A stretch of 64,000 nucleotides of DNA, from the NCBI GenBank assembly GCA_943735955.1, contig OX030961.1, positions 1,029,501 through 1,093,500 on the forward strand, given 5' to 3'. Origin of the DNA: Piscicola geometra. Taxonomy: Eukaryota > Annelida > Clitellata > Hirudinida > Piscicolidae. The notes below the pieces were generated by a model, which was not told where the DNA came from, searched no databases, and was given only the letters and a program-made list of their open reading frames with translations. Made by a program: the position numbers and the translations under genes. Positions 45,210 through 57,619 of this stretch are shown here, one piece after another; position 1 is the first letter of the stretch; every line of letters begins with the position of its first letter.

Positions 45210-45430
45210 TTTAGTATAAATAAAACGGACTTTTTATACAAAAAACGGATTTGTTATAGATTCGTTTCACAATTTTTAAATAAATAAAACGGACTATATT
45301 TTTAAAAAATTAAATAAATACAAACTTTATTTATAATTATAACGGACTTTATTTTTTATAGATTCGTTTCACAATTTTAAATAAATAAAACAGACTGTAT
45401 TTTAAAAAATACATAACTAGAACGATTTAT
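45210..45430 (+). repeat. Direct duplication of about 100 bp between the two 16-bp arrays
   Basis: ATAGATTCGTTTCACAATTT and TAAATAAATAAAACGGACT/ACAGACT each occur twice about 110 bases apart. Confidence 0.65.
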
Positions 45431-45446
45431 CAAATACAATACAAAT

Positions 45447-45836
45447 TATTGGTAAACGGATAAAAAGTCTTCAGGATAAAAAGTCTTCAGGATAAAAAGT
45501 CTTCAGGATAAAAAGTCTTCAGGATAAAAAGTCTTCAGAATAAAAAGTCTTCGGGATAAAAAGTTTTCAGTATAAAAAGTCTTCAGGATAAAAAGTCTTC
45601 AGGATAAAAAGTCTTCAGGATAAAAAGTTTTCAGGATAAAAAGTCTTCAGAATAAAAAGTCTTCAGGATAAAAAGTCTTCAGAATAAAAAGTCTTCAGAA
45701 TAAAAAGTCTTCAGGATAAAAAGTCTTCAGGATAAAAAGTCTTCAGGATAAAAAGTCTTGAGGATAAAAAGTCTTCAGAATAAAAAGTCTTCAGGATAAA
45801 AAGTCTTCAGGATAAAAAGTCTTCAAGATGAAAAGT
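45447..45836 (+). repeat. 16-bp tandem array (AAAAAGTCTTCAGGAT)
   Basis: About 24 copies with occasional GGAT-to-GAAT or TCTTC-to-TTTTC variants. No spacers, so not a CRISPR-type array. Confidence 0.9.
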
Positions 45837-46247
45837 CAATTGAAATATTATAAGAATTTTATTACGTAAATTATTGATTAATAACAAATTTGAAGTATAA
45901 CAACAAATCTATGATTAAAATAAGTGATAATTTAATTCATGAAACGAAGCGGTAATAAAATAACGTTTTATAAATGGCGCTACTTTTATAAAGCCCAAAG
46001 ATAATGTTTATGACAAAGACATATATTTTTTAAAAAGTTATTCATTTGCATATTATGGCATATCATAAAAATTTATTTAAATTTCGTTTTGAAAATAATT
46101 ATAGTTTTTATTTCAGTTTCGTTTTGAAAATAATGATAGTTTTTATTTTCGTTTTCGTTTTGAAAATAAATTTAGTTTTTATTTTCGTTTTCGTGGAACG
46201 ATTATTCAGAATTGTCGTTTTCGTTATCGTTACGAAATTAACACTGC
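45837..46247 (+). mobile_element. MITE H2, partial copy
   Basis: Matches 37,460-37,811 (AAGCCCAAAGATAATGTTT, then the GTTTTGAAAATAATTATAG run) and ends GAAATTAACACTG. The left end is lost at the 16-bp array. Confidence 0.75.
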
Positions 46248-46477
46248 TTCAAAGACACTACGACGAAAATAACAGTGCGATCAAGGGATTACAAAGCTAT
46301 TATTAATATATATATATAATAGTATTATACAATCTCGTTATTGTTTTCGTTGTATTCAGTGTTCTTACTTTTTGTCATCTGCTATTTTTAGGCTAACACA
46401 AAATTCATTGTCACGACATTCTTGAAAGTTTTCCGATTAGAAAGACAAGGTTCAAGGATTAATTGTTGCGTCAGATG

Positions 46478-46678
46478 TTGTGATGATGATGATGATGCTG
46501 ATGATGATGCTGATGATGATGATGATTTTGATGACGATGATGATTTTGATGATGATGATGCTGATGATGATGATGATTTTGATTATGATTTTGATGATGA
46601 TGATGATGATGATGCTGAAGATGATGATGATGATGGTGATTATGATGATGATGAAGATGATGAGGATGCTGAAAATGC

Positions 46679-46712
<34 letters not shown>

Positions 46713-46768
46713 GATGATGATGATGATGGTTATGATGCTGATGATGATTGTTATGGCGATGGTGTTGA
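46478..46768. repeat. Imperfect (GAT)n trinucleotide array
   Basis: Mostly GATGAT with TTT, GCT and GAA interruptions. Long Asp or Met runs in translation are artefacts of the repeat. Confidence 0.9.
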
Positions 46769-46799
46769 CAATGACTCAGATCTTAATAATTCACTTGAA

Positions 46800-47480
46800 C
46801 TGAATGTTTGAAAATTCGATAAATGCATTATTTGCTTCTTATTCATACAATGCTTCATTGTGCAAGCCGTGTTACAAGCTTCAACAACAAGGCTGATCTT
46901 CAAACTAAGTGTACACATGATGTAGATGCAGTAGAGGCCAATGATGCGAGAGCAGGGTGTACAACGGGATACAAGGTCAGAAAAGGTTGAACGATTGATC
47001 GATGGCACCTTGGACTAATCAATATTCTATTGCTTTTGAAGGCTTGACATTCTTAAACAACGTGTCTATAAATAAAGAATTGATAGACATTGATAAATAA
47101 TGCATTGATAAACGTAATCAGTGCGATTGCCTTAGTCATCGCCACATCTCGTCTGACTCAGTGCGTTATCAAGCATTCCTGCATTGATCTGATGCATCAG
47201 TGCGCTATTGAACCTTTTATGCACTTTAGATTGTTGGATACTATTTTTGGTATGTAGAACTGCAAGAGTATTTTTAAAGTATTATGACCCTTTTAGTGGT
47301 CCTAACAAATACCCAACTCAAAGCCAGAACAGCCTTCCTATGTTTCAATTCCAAGCATTCCTCCTCTACCTTCCTTTCCATCGGCTTCTTCAAACAACCC
47401 TTCATCTTCGCCTATTTATAGCTTTCGACACAACAAAGAGTCTGCTTACTTCAGCACTCAGAGATTCGCAGTAGTAACCT
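46800..47480. other. No feature recognised
   Basis: No motif or repeat found. Confidence 0.4.
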
Positions 47481-47795
47481 GGCTCGTATTCTCCGCAAAC
47501 AACCCAATAAATACGCCATTGTATCCAGCATCCACATCTTCCTCCCTGCACCAGGCTCTCTCGGAAGTTCTGGCCATCGATGAAGAGTTTTGGTGCCGGT
47601 GGCGAAACAGAAGGATTTTGTGGTTTATAACGCATCTGTTAGGTCTTTTTAATATTTATTTCTAGTCCAAGCGTTCGTGCACTGAGTCTCAGAGCATCCA
47701 ACTGAGCTTGGGCTTTTGATGGGTCGAGCAGGGCGATATCATCGGCAAAAGCCAGGTCAGAAAATCTTTCAGACAAACGATTGTGTGGCGCAAGA
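47480..47795 (-). pseudogene. RTE LINE reverse transcriptase fragment
   Basis: Minus strand FSDLAFADDIALLDPSKAQA then LSARTLGLEINIKKT (47,765-47,640), the RT catalytic region, followed after a stop by PAPKLFIDGQNFRE. It is an RTE copy from a different subfamily than 1,130. Confidence 0.8.
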
Positions 47796-49518
47796 GCTAC
47801 AAAAATAAGTTAGTTTAAATGATTATACTCTTTCTGGATGCGCGATTGGTTGCATCAACGCGAGGAAATAATGGTGCTGTTAGGTTGTTTGATGTCATTA
47901 CGTGGCACTGTGTTTGTAATTGATATATAAATACATTAATTACATTGCAATATAATTAATTCTCACTAAATTATCTTGAAATTTAATTTATTGTCCATAC
48001 ATTATATTGTAATGCTCTTAATAAATAGTTTTTATATGAAATCTTTAAAAGAAAGTTGATTGCACAACTCAGGCAGCTTGCAACGACCTACATTATTCAC
48101 ATACTAGCAGCATCCAAGCAAGTTGTAGTAATGGAGTGGTTTTAGATTAATCTAATCAGTCAAGTCCCCTTTCAATTAGAGGTCATACAAGAATGCAGTC
48201 TATCGTCTGAGACGACAATTAATTATTGCAATTATTACTAGCAGATATGGAGGAAGCGAATTATGAAAGTAATCTCGCTACCTTCTTGGAGAAAGACGAG
48301 ACGTAGTGCTGGATGAAGTGAAGGAACACGTCTCAAGTTCTGAATACTTAAACTCTCATAGATCGATACTCTACTAGTTTAGTTCATGGTGTCTAGCCAC
48401 AGCAGGTTTTCAATCTTTATAGTAGCTGATATCAAGATACTTATTTAATGATTTTGTTTTAATCAAACTTAAAGTTGTACTTCATCCGATGATTTATCCA
48501 AAAATTCCAACTAGTTTTGTCTCAAAAGTAGCGTGTTTTAAAGACTCAAAAGAAGTGAAGTCGCATTATGCTACCTGATCCACGTGCAAAAGTCTTCTTT
48601 GAATGCTTCTTTAGATAGCTTTGCATAGCTTTATAAGGCTAGGAAGCCGAGAGAACACAAACACGCAGACAATCAAGGACTGCCTTTGAATTGTGAGGCA
48701 GAAATAAACAGGTGAAGGCAGAAGCGATTAATAAAACCCTTTGAATCTGAGTCATCAAAATGTCCACAACAACCAAAGAATATAAATTTGGCAAGTAGAA
48801 TTGGCATACAAGAGTGCATCATTACGCCCTATTAAGTTTTCATTTGATTTTTCTAATTTATTGAAAAGGGTTATGCGGACAAGGCGCTAATTTATAGGGT
48901 GGAGACAGAAACGTGAAAGCGTTTGAAGTGGCTAATTAAGTGTCAGCCTCTAGTACTTCAATAAGTGTTGAAGGTGAGCCTAGAGAATTTCGTGATTTCG
49001 GAAATGTTTCACTAACCACTGGAGTTTTGCTGGCAAATGCAAGATGGACAAATGCTTGGCTCTAACACTCGATTCAATTATGCGATTTTCTGACTCATGA
49101 ATTTAATTTAATTAGTTCAAGTTTAACTGCAATCTTAAAGAACCACCATCCTTGAATACAAAGTTTAAAAAATAACTGTTATAATTCTAATTTTTAAAAA
49201 AATAAAAAACTTCATAGTAGATTCAAAACAAAATGCTGAAAGAATTTCACGAGCCTGCTTATATAGCAGATTCAGAGAAACTGCCTATCTCACTCGAACT
49301 TTGCATGAGCCACCTGCGTGAAATGCATGCCTCCAGTTTAGAACTCTTCTGTTTACAACTTAGTTACTGAACATATTTTTTCTTTATTTTTGGTGAAAGC
49401 ATTTTAGAAATTATTATTTGAGTGGTAGATAAATACAATATTTAGAGAGTAAAATGTTCTTTCGGTTTGAACTTTGAATGCATACAAAATGCAAGTGTCT
49501 TCTCAGTTTCATTTATAT
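47796..49518. other. No feature recognised
   Basis: About 1.7 kb of apparently unique sequence. I looked for exon-like frames and transposon motifs on both strands and found none. Confidence 0.45.
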
Positions 49519-49520
49519 TA

Positions 49521-50737
49521 GGGGGAGGTTGCACAAGATGGAATGATTTTTACAAGTAACTTCTTAACTCAATTGTTTAGCCAATAACGTAAATTTAAAT
49601 TTATCCAGCCATTAGATTGACTCTTTGTCTAACTATATCAACTTTAACATAAGAAATAAAGAAAAAAGAAAGATGAGTCTATTAACCTCAAACATGAGCA
49701 CTCAAAAATTTCATCTTGAGTAACTGGGTTCCCAATATGGAATGCTTAGTTACCTAGGATGAAATCATATTGTATGTCAAAAAATTGTAATTTAAACATT
49801 TGAATAGTTATCAGACTATTTTATTTATCTAAAGAAATACTTTTTTCCGCTCACTCAACACTGATCATTTCAAATATTCTTTTGTCTTTGACTTCCTTCT
49901 CAAAAGCGTCATCAAATGTCTTTTAAAAACGCTCTAAATTTGTTAAAGAGTTTTAGAATTACATTTTTGAAGTACATTTTGGAATAACATAAGTTAAGCT
50001 CGCTATACTTAGAAAAATTATTTTATTTCGCACTTCACTTTTAGCTTCAACCATTGTAAACCTCTAGTTTACAATCTATTGAGACTAATGAGACGAAAGT
50101 TTACATCTATTCACATTTGAGATTTGTTATGCATAGAACATACTTGTGTCAAAGCTAATGAATACTAACAGTTATTTTATTAAATAAAAAATAAAATTAT
50201 TGTAATAATTTTTAATTAGAATATACACTTTATATAGTCTATTATACTGTATATAGTCTATATAGATTGATCATTTTCCGAGATGGACGAATGCCAGAGA
50301 CAGATTTATCAATGTCTACAATCTCTTCCTACCTTTTATCTTATGCAAATAGTCGTGCTTCATCTTAGGCAACTTCATCATGTTACAAACCCATGGTAAC
50401 AACAGGTTAATCACTCAATTATTAATTATACTACTTGCACATAATGAACCTTCAGTGCGTCATCAAGTTAATAATAATAAAATAAAAATTATACTTTTTC
50501 AAATGTGAGAAAAAAACAAAAAAACGTTATCTCCCAACTTTTTAACTATTCTTTTGGAAATCAGTTTTCAATTATTATAATTGAACTAGGCAACTTTCAG
50601 AAACGAAACCAACATAAAAATTTTCTTAGAATACGAATGCATAAATAGAAAATGGAAGAAGTTTTTTTAATACATCGCATAGCTGTAAATAAGCTCGTTC
50701 CATCTTAGGAACTGGTTCATCTTGAACAACTTTCTCC
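49521..50737 (-). mobile_element. TA-flanked MITE, family M1, copy 2
   Basis: Left end GGGGGAGGTTGCACAAGATG, right end (complement) GGAGAAAGTTGTTCAAGATG, with TA outside both (49,519-49,520 and 50,738-50,739). 1,217 bp, non-coding, opposite to copy 1. Inner blocks such as ACCAACATAAAAA and CTTGTGTCAAAGC match the copies at 11,579 and 20,400. Confidence 0.75.
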
Positions 50738-51099
50738 TATATATGTTCGCTTTATTAATATAAAGCAAACATCCTCTATTTCTTCTTCTTTTTTTACTCT
50801 TGCCCAGCCATTTTTTTATTATTTTTGTTTTTACAATTTATTTTTCAAAATACAATCAATTGAGAAAAAAAAACAAAAAAACTTTGATATGGTGAAAAAT
50901 GTTCTGTCTAGAACAAAAAATGTAATTGTTCCAATAATGGAACACTGAGCAAAAACGAGGGGAATCAAATTTAACAATGAATCAAATTTTTTATTATAAA
51001 AAAAATTTTGACAACTGTTTTTTAATATTTTTATCTTTTGAATATAAATATAAAATTAGTTTAAAATAAAATTAGTGAAAAAATTAATATTATTATATT

Positions 51100-51870
51100 T
51101 TTTATGAAAAGTTTTAGAGCATTTTTCACATATTCTAGTTGTGTTCTTCTTGCAAAGAGCGCACCTAGTTTGCTTTTCTGCTGAAATTACATTATGTTCT
51201 AGTTTATCGAACCTGACAGGGCTTGGCATTCAACTTTCCACAGGCTTGCCACTTTTGGCCCTTTCACTACCTGAGAAAGAGTGGCATATCAACAGAAAGT
51301 TTTTTTCCTCTGTTGATATCCATCGTTGACATGAAACAACTGGACTGATGCCTTTGACATTTCTTCTGATATAAAATAGAGAGTTATCGTTCCAAATGAA
51401 TCTTTCACTATTGGATGCTTTTTCCAGTTTATAATCAAAAGAACCCTAAAAGTTTTTTTAATTGTGTACTTAGCAATGCTAATTCTTAGCCTAACTGGAC
51501 ACTTTCCTAATCTGTTGTATCTTAGTGTTCTACAGTATTCATAACCTTTTCTTTGAAGTTCATTAATTAGATTCAGGGAGCAGAAAAAACTATCTTCAAC
51601 AAAACATTTTATATTTTTGAAACTAAATTCAAAATAACGATGGCCCAAGACCCAACTCCTTGTCGTATACTGGACCTTTTGTTCTCTGGTAGGGCTCATA
51701 TTAAATTGAAAAAGCAAGACGGTTGCGAAGAAAATATAACTTGAATCCATACATCATTGGCTTCTCTCTCATGAATTGTTTTGCACCATTTTTCCATAAT
51801 GTATAGTGCCATGCTTTCATCCACACTGATGCTTCCAAGAAAGCATTTTCTATAAATTTTTGACTAGAAA
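51100..51870 (-). pseudogene. piggyBac-like transposase relic
   Basis: Minus-strand order: SVDESM (first catalytic Asp region, about 51,830), KPMMYGFKLYFL (about 51,760), VEDSFFCSLNLINELQRKGY (second Asp region, about 51,590), YNRLGKCPV, then near 51,215-51,120 the C-terminal Cys finger RCALCKKNTTRICEKCSKTF. This is the piggyBac/PGBD order. Frameshifts separate the pieces and the N-terminus is not seen; no TTAA-flanked ends were found. Confidence 0.75.
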
Positions 51871-53466
51871 TCTAACTTCGGTAAATTATTTTTTTAAATT
51901 TTGTGCACAACGGATAAAATGAATATTTAAAAACTTATAGTAAAATTTGACTCACTTTTCTTATAAGGGGATATTCATAATTTGTTGACAATTTATGATA
52001 AATAGGATATAAATTGATGATTAATTATATTTAAAGAAAAGATAAGTTATTAAGAATAAGCACAAAAAAGCAGAATTCAATAAGTTTTAAAAGGTTAGTA
52101 ATTATTTTTCTTTAGCCCTATTTTCAAAAGATTTTTTTCTTTCTTTGAATTAGCAAAAAAAATCACCAAAAATATAATTTCAAGATAATCAACAAACTAT
52201 TAAAACCATATTGTAGTTAACTCATTCATAAACAAATTTAAATTTAAAAATTAAAGATTTACTGGTTATTTAATATTCTGTTAACTTTTTTTCTTGATTT
52301 TTCAATATTGGAACACTGAGAAAATATGGGTTAACTGCCCGCTTCAAATACATTCCTTTGTTTTCCTACTTATTTTTTCAGACAGCCATTAGTGCTTTTC
52401 TTTCTTTATTGCCACATTTCGCTGGAACCTTTGCAAGCCCTGCATCCTTTCTTTGAAAATCCATCGCATCAGAACTAGAGTTTTTTTGTCAAGACGGGAA
52501 AATGTTTTACGAATAATGTCCATTATTCCATTGGCTTTGTTGACCCTGGTGGTGATTTCTTCTTCAAAGTTCAGACCCTTTTCGAGAATTACTCCTAGAT
52601 CTTTCTCTTTGTTTACCTGTTGTAGCTCGATGGTGTTTCCGTCTTTAGTTGTCATTTTATAAACTGGTGTTGTCATTCTGCTCTTCAATGTCATCGTCTT
52701 GCATTTGTCTGCATAGAAATGTAAGAGCCATTTGTTTGGCCATTCTTGTAGCTCTTTAATGTCTCTCTGGAAAATGCATCTATCCTATTGCCTCTGGGGT
52801 TTTCTATTGATTTTTGTGTCATCAACATAGAGCATAATGTTAGACTGCACAAAATCTGGTAGATTGTTAATGTGTATGACGAACAGTAGTGGTCCTAGAA
52901 CGGAACCCTGGGGGATGCCGCTCAGAGCTGGGTCCGTCGACTTGCACCCTTTGCACACGATCACTGAGGAAACTCTTCACCCATTCATATACACTTCCAC
53001 TGGTCCCGTAGCTTTTGACTTTCTCCCGTAGACGCAAGTGTGGCACCGTGTCGAATGCTTCCATGAAGTCAATTACGAAGCCTTGATCCATCCAATCTGA
53101 TAAACTCTTCATTACATGCAATAATTGTAGTGTTGTCGATCTGCCTGTGACAAACCCGTATGGGTGTGGGCTGAATACTTTTGACTCTTCAAGTGGTGGA
53201 TCATGTGGTCGCGCAGAATCGACTCTAAGATTTTACATGGGACTTTCGTGAGGCTTATAGGTCTATACAATACAATACAACGACGAGTATCATTAACGTG
53301 GCGTAAACCCGACAGGCTTCAAGACCACTAAGTTATGGGAAAGTTAATAATAATATTAATACTGATGAATGAGTAAATAAATGTATGAAAAGTATAAGTA
53401 AAGCAAGTTTTAAAATAAAAAAATAAATAAAATATAGATATAAAAACCTGCACGTATAATATATAT

Positions 53467-55672
53467 CAGGGGTGCACAACCTTTTTCAGTCTGAGGGCCA
53501 AAATTCTTTAGTCCCTGGACGCCAAGGGCCGCATCAGCGTTCACATAGATCACACAATAAAACAACTCAAAGAATGCAAATTTGTGAAAAATTTCATAAA
53601 AAAATAACGTTATTTAAACATGTATGAATAACTAAATGTCAGTATTTTAATGAGAAGATTGAGCCTGAATGGTTGCAACAACATTTTCAATATTGGGTTC
53701 AAGTTCCGTTGTTGCAAGCCTCAATATCGAACAAAGATTATCATCAGACAAAGATGATCTCAGTTTATTTATATTTGTGTTCATGACTGAAAACGTTTGA
53801 AGCCCGTCCGGGTTTACGCCACGTTAATAACACTCGTCGTTGTATTGTATTGTATGTGCTGCCAAATTCAGACAAGATTCGGCAAGCCAAATCTTTGACC
53901 GCTCCATATTTAACTGAACAAAGTTAAAATGGAGTTATGCTGAAACGCAGACATTAATTCTGGTGAACATTGAAAATCAATGTCTTCTAACTGACATTGC
54001 TCACGTACGGATTCTACAGCACAAGAGAAAGGGTCACGGATGAAGTTGAATAAATCCTTATGCTCCCTGAATGCATCAAAACGTTCATTAAATTCCTTTA
54101 GTAACGCTTCACAACTGTCGTGGTATTTATTGAAGTCACATTGGTATTCTTTCTGAAAAGCTGAACAAATAGGAAAATGACATAAATTACCAGATTGCAG
54201 ATTCAAACAAAACAGCCGTAGCTTCAAAGGGAATGACAGCAGCTCTTGGTACATATCAAAGATGTAGTGATCTTTGCCTTGAAGACGCAGATTCAATTTA
54301 TTTAATTGTTCTGCTATGTCTGTCAAAAATGCCAAGTCTGCCAACCACTGTTTGTCTGTAAAAACAGCTGTGTCTTTGCTTTTGGTAACAAGGAACTCAC
54401 AGATTTCCTTTCGTAACTCAAGAAACCTAGTTAGAAGTTTTCTTCGACTCAACCACCTTACATCAGTGTGATATGGTATGTCACGATATTCTGTTTTCAA
54501 GAAATGATCTGAATTGTCGATGGTTAAGTCCTTTTGCTCGTATGAAGTTCACTGACTTAAAAACAAATTTTATAACATTATCAAAATTAATGACTCGTGT
54601 ACACAGTGACTCTTGATGTATGATGCAGTGGTATGCGTGGATGGTGTCTGTTGGAGTTCCCAAGTCTCGCAAATGTGACCGCAGATGAGCAACAAGTCCT
54701 AATTCTTTACCGGTCATGGCGGGTGCACCGTCAGTAGTAACACTACAGAGTTTTTGCCACTGGACGTTAAGGTTTTCAAGAACAGATTTCACTCCTCCAA
54801 AAATATCTGCACCAGTCGTACGTCCACGTAGTGAGGACCTTCCTGCTAATTCCTGAGTTAATTTACAGTTCTCATCCACCACACGAACAAACCCAAAAGC
54901 TGTGCTGTGTCAACGTTATCCGTGCTCTCATCTAAAGCAATTGAAAAATACTTGAATATGGCAAGCTTGTAACGCAACTGTTCACAAACGTCGTTGGATA
55001 AATCAACCACCTGGCGCTGGATAGTCATCCGTGACAATGGCACTTTGTTGAACAGGTCTGTTTTCTCAGGACAGACTTCTTTGCAAATGGCTTGCATGCA
55101 TTCTTTGACGAAATCACCATCAGTAAATGGTCGAGACGATCGTGCAATAATCTGTGCTACGGCACAACCGGCACGAACAAAAGTCTTATTTTCATTAACT
55201 TTTTTTGTAAAAAAAGTTTGCTCAGATGACAATTTTTTTACAAGTTGATCAATTTTATTTTTTCTAGCTTTGCCTTTCACATCATCAAACGTAGCAGCGT
55301 GTTTGGTTTCATAATGTCTTTTGCGATTGTAGTGCTTCATTTCAGTTACGGACTCGCGACAAATTAGGCACAAAGCTTTACCGTTGAAATGCTGCATAAA
55401 ATATTTTTCTGTCCATTTTTCATTAAACTGACGATTTTCTGCTTGAATTTTACACTTTGACATTCTTACTAAATTAAAACAACCAGCGCGCAAACTCAAT
55501 TATCGCTCGTTGTTGTCGTTTCAAGCGTTTTATCTTAGGGATGTGCGAACAGTACTATTAAAAAGAGATGGGCGGGTGCATCGATTTAAAATTCTGTTAG
55601 GGCCGCAAATAGCCAAAATGGACGAGTTGTTTGGGGGCTGCATCAAACGGGCCCGCGGGTTGTGCACATCTG
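53467..55672 (-). mobile_element. hAT element (GTF2IRD2/ZBED-like transposase) in LINE 3' UTR
   Basis: Ends CAGGGGTGCACAACC and (complement) CAGATGTGCACAACCC; ATATATAT flanks both sides (53,459-53,466 and 55,673-55,680), an 8-bp target duplication. The transposase reads on the minus strand from about 55,463: BED-like finger CLICRESVTEMKH...H, ALDESTDNVDTAQL (first catalytic Asp), SVTTDGAPAMTG, YHCIIHQESLC, YHTDVRWLSRRKLL, and the C-terminal SVMNTNINKLRSSLSDDN. Two small frameshifts and a 60-bp LINE fragment in the C-terminal part (53,797-53,860) inactivate it. Confidence 0.9.
53797..53860 (+). mobile_element. About 60-bp LINE 3'-end insertion inside the hAT
   Basis: GAAGCCCGTCCGGGTTTACG to TTGTATTGTATTGTA is only the terminal block of the CR1-like family, interrupting the hAT reading frame between CLNLAAH and VFSVMNTN. 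Confidence 0.8.
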
Positions 55673-57619
55673 ATATATATGTAAATACTATATGTGTTAG
55701 TTGATGTTTGTCACAAAGTACATAAATACTTTTTTTGTCATTTTTTATACATTTTTGTTTGTGAAAAAATATTTTCTTTATTTGTTTAAAAAAATCAGAA
55801 ATAAAAACAAATAGAAAAAAAACATTTCAGATACAATTTTATATATATTATATTCTTCTTATTATTTATTTGTAAATTATTCTTAACGATTATTATGAAA
55901 AAAAGAATAAATAAATTAATAAATTTAAAAAAATAAATTAATAAAAATAAATAAAATAAAGCAAGAAATTGATGAATGGGAAAAAATGAGCAGTAAATTA
56001 GTGGGTTATTGTGATCTCTCAAACAAGTACGTTTTCAGGGAACGGCAGAATGTCACGGTCAAGCTCGGGGATTTGAGTCTATTGGGAAGACTATTCCAAA
56101 GAGTCGGCGCTGCAACAAAAAAGCTTCTTGCACCTGCATACTTGAGTTTGTAGCTCTGTGCAACTACATCTCTTGACCTAGCGGACTTGAGTCTTTCCCT
56201 CTGGAGAAGACTTGCCCTCATGACAATGCTACTCGACAAATAATCTGGACACTCATTAGACAAACACTTGTGCATTAACAAGCTGTTTTTGTATTCAATT
56301 CTATTTTCAACACGAAGCCAGTGGAGCTCATTGAGAACAGGGCTGATGTGATCAAACTTTCTAGCACCTGCTATGAGCCTAGCTGTAGTGTTGATTACAG
56401 ACTGAATTTTCTGCAGCTGCGTCATTGGCAACCCAGTAAGTATGATATTGGCATAGTCAATTCGACTGAGAACCAAAGCAGAAGCCAATGTTCTCAGTGA
56501 GTCCTTGGTCAATAACCATCTTATGGATCGTAATCGGCGTAAAGAAGCAAAGCAGGTTTGAGTCATCTTGTTGATGTGTGTCGTCATGGTGAGGTCTTTG
56601 TCGAGATAAACTCCTAGGTTTCTGACACTTTCAGAAGGTTTTATCTCGTTTTGACAAGAGCGAACTGGATCTTTGGGAGTGTGAGTAGAGTTTCGACGGG
56701 ATGAGAGCCAGATAACTTCAGTTTTGCTGGAGTTAAGTTCAGTTTCAATTTTTTTTGTCGCCCTTCTTGAATATTCCTGTGACATTTTCCTCCTTCCAGA
56801 TACTGGGAATCGTTTTTATTTCCAGTGGTTTTTGGTAGATTGAAGTTGATGGCGTCGTTAATGCCAAGTTTGAGGAGTATGAAGAGATGTACTTCATCTG
56901 AAGCATTGGATTTGGACGGATTGATACTATTGAGCTTATTCCTCACATTCTCTTCTGTGATCGTAACACATCTCAACTCATTCTCAATTATACTTTGTCT
57001 TGGTACTGGAATGCTTTTATTAGGTTCTCTTGTAAAAACTGAAGCAAAGGAATCTCCGAGTGCTTTTACATTCACATGGCTCTACCTCAGCCATACCTTC
57101 TAAATCGTTTTCTCCATTTTGTATAGATCTGGGACCTTATTGTTGTTTATTTGTTGACATATTTCCAAAACTTCTTGGGTTTCGATTTTGTATCTTTTGC
57201 TATCTTCCGTTCCAACTCCTTGTGTACTCTTCGAGAAATTTTTTCAACTTTGTTTCTGAGTCTGATAAATTCGTTGTATTTTTCGTCTAGCATTGTCCTC
57301 ATGTAACGCTGCCATGCTTTATGCTTTTTCCGAATCACCATAATGCATGGGAGGCGGAGCAGGGTGGGCCAGGTGGGCCACGGCTTACCCAATATTTAGA
57401 GCTAAAGGGCCACAATGTATTTGGCCCACCCAAAAATCAACTGCGATAATCATATGGGAAACTGTTTAAAGTAAAACACTATTCGAGGCTCTAACTTTTA
57501 AAATTTATTAAACTATTATATTAGAAACTAATTTTTTTAACTAATTTTTTTAAAACTAATTTTTTAACTCAACCATATATTTTTTTACTTTTCCCATCTC
57601 TCTAACTATATCTTTATGA

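Larger units (their letters stand above)
53265..56750 (-). mobile_element. Inner CR1-like LINE (same family as 1,880-5,837), 5' truncated
   Basis: The coding part 56,750-56,006 begins at LNSSKTEVIWLSSRRN and runs through NLGVYLDKDLTM to FFVAAPTLWNSLP, closely matching the C-terminus at 2,345. The 3' UTR is cut by a hAT at 53,467-55,672 and finishes at 53,265-53,458 with the TTGTA-type tail abutting outer-LINE sequence. Confidence 0.85.
52389..57400 (-). mobile_element. Outer Jockey/CR1-group LINE, split by a nested insertion
   Basis: Minus strand from 57,390: linker KKFWKYVNK, then VKALGDSFASVFTREPNK, IPSIWKEENVTGIFKKGDKK (56,815-56,760), a break, then at 53,262 YRPISLTKVPCKILESILRD, VIDFMEAFDTVPH (about 53,065), GPLLFVIHINNLPDFVQ, LYVDDTKI and DLGVILEKGLNFEE down to about 52,395. 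GDKKN and YRPISL are normally adjacent, so 53,263-56,750 is an insertion. Both catalytic boxes survive, but there are shifts. Confidence 0.85.

Noticed and set aside
45447..45836. CRISPR-like regular repeats
   Set aside because: 16-bp units directly adjacent without spacers, in a eukaryotic context.
46422..46811. Asp-rich and Met-rich frames
   Set aside because: Translation of an imperfect (GAT)n array.
50925..52320. GGAACACTGAG at 50,935 and 52,310 as piggyBac termini
   Set aside because: The two are direct, not inverted, and no TTAA flank fits.
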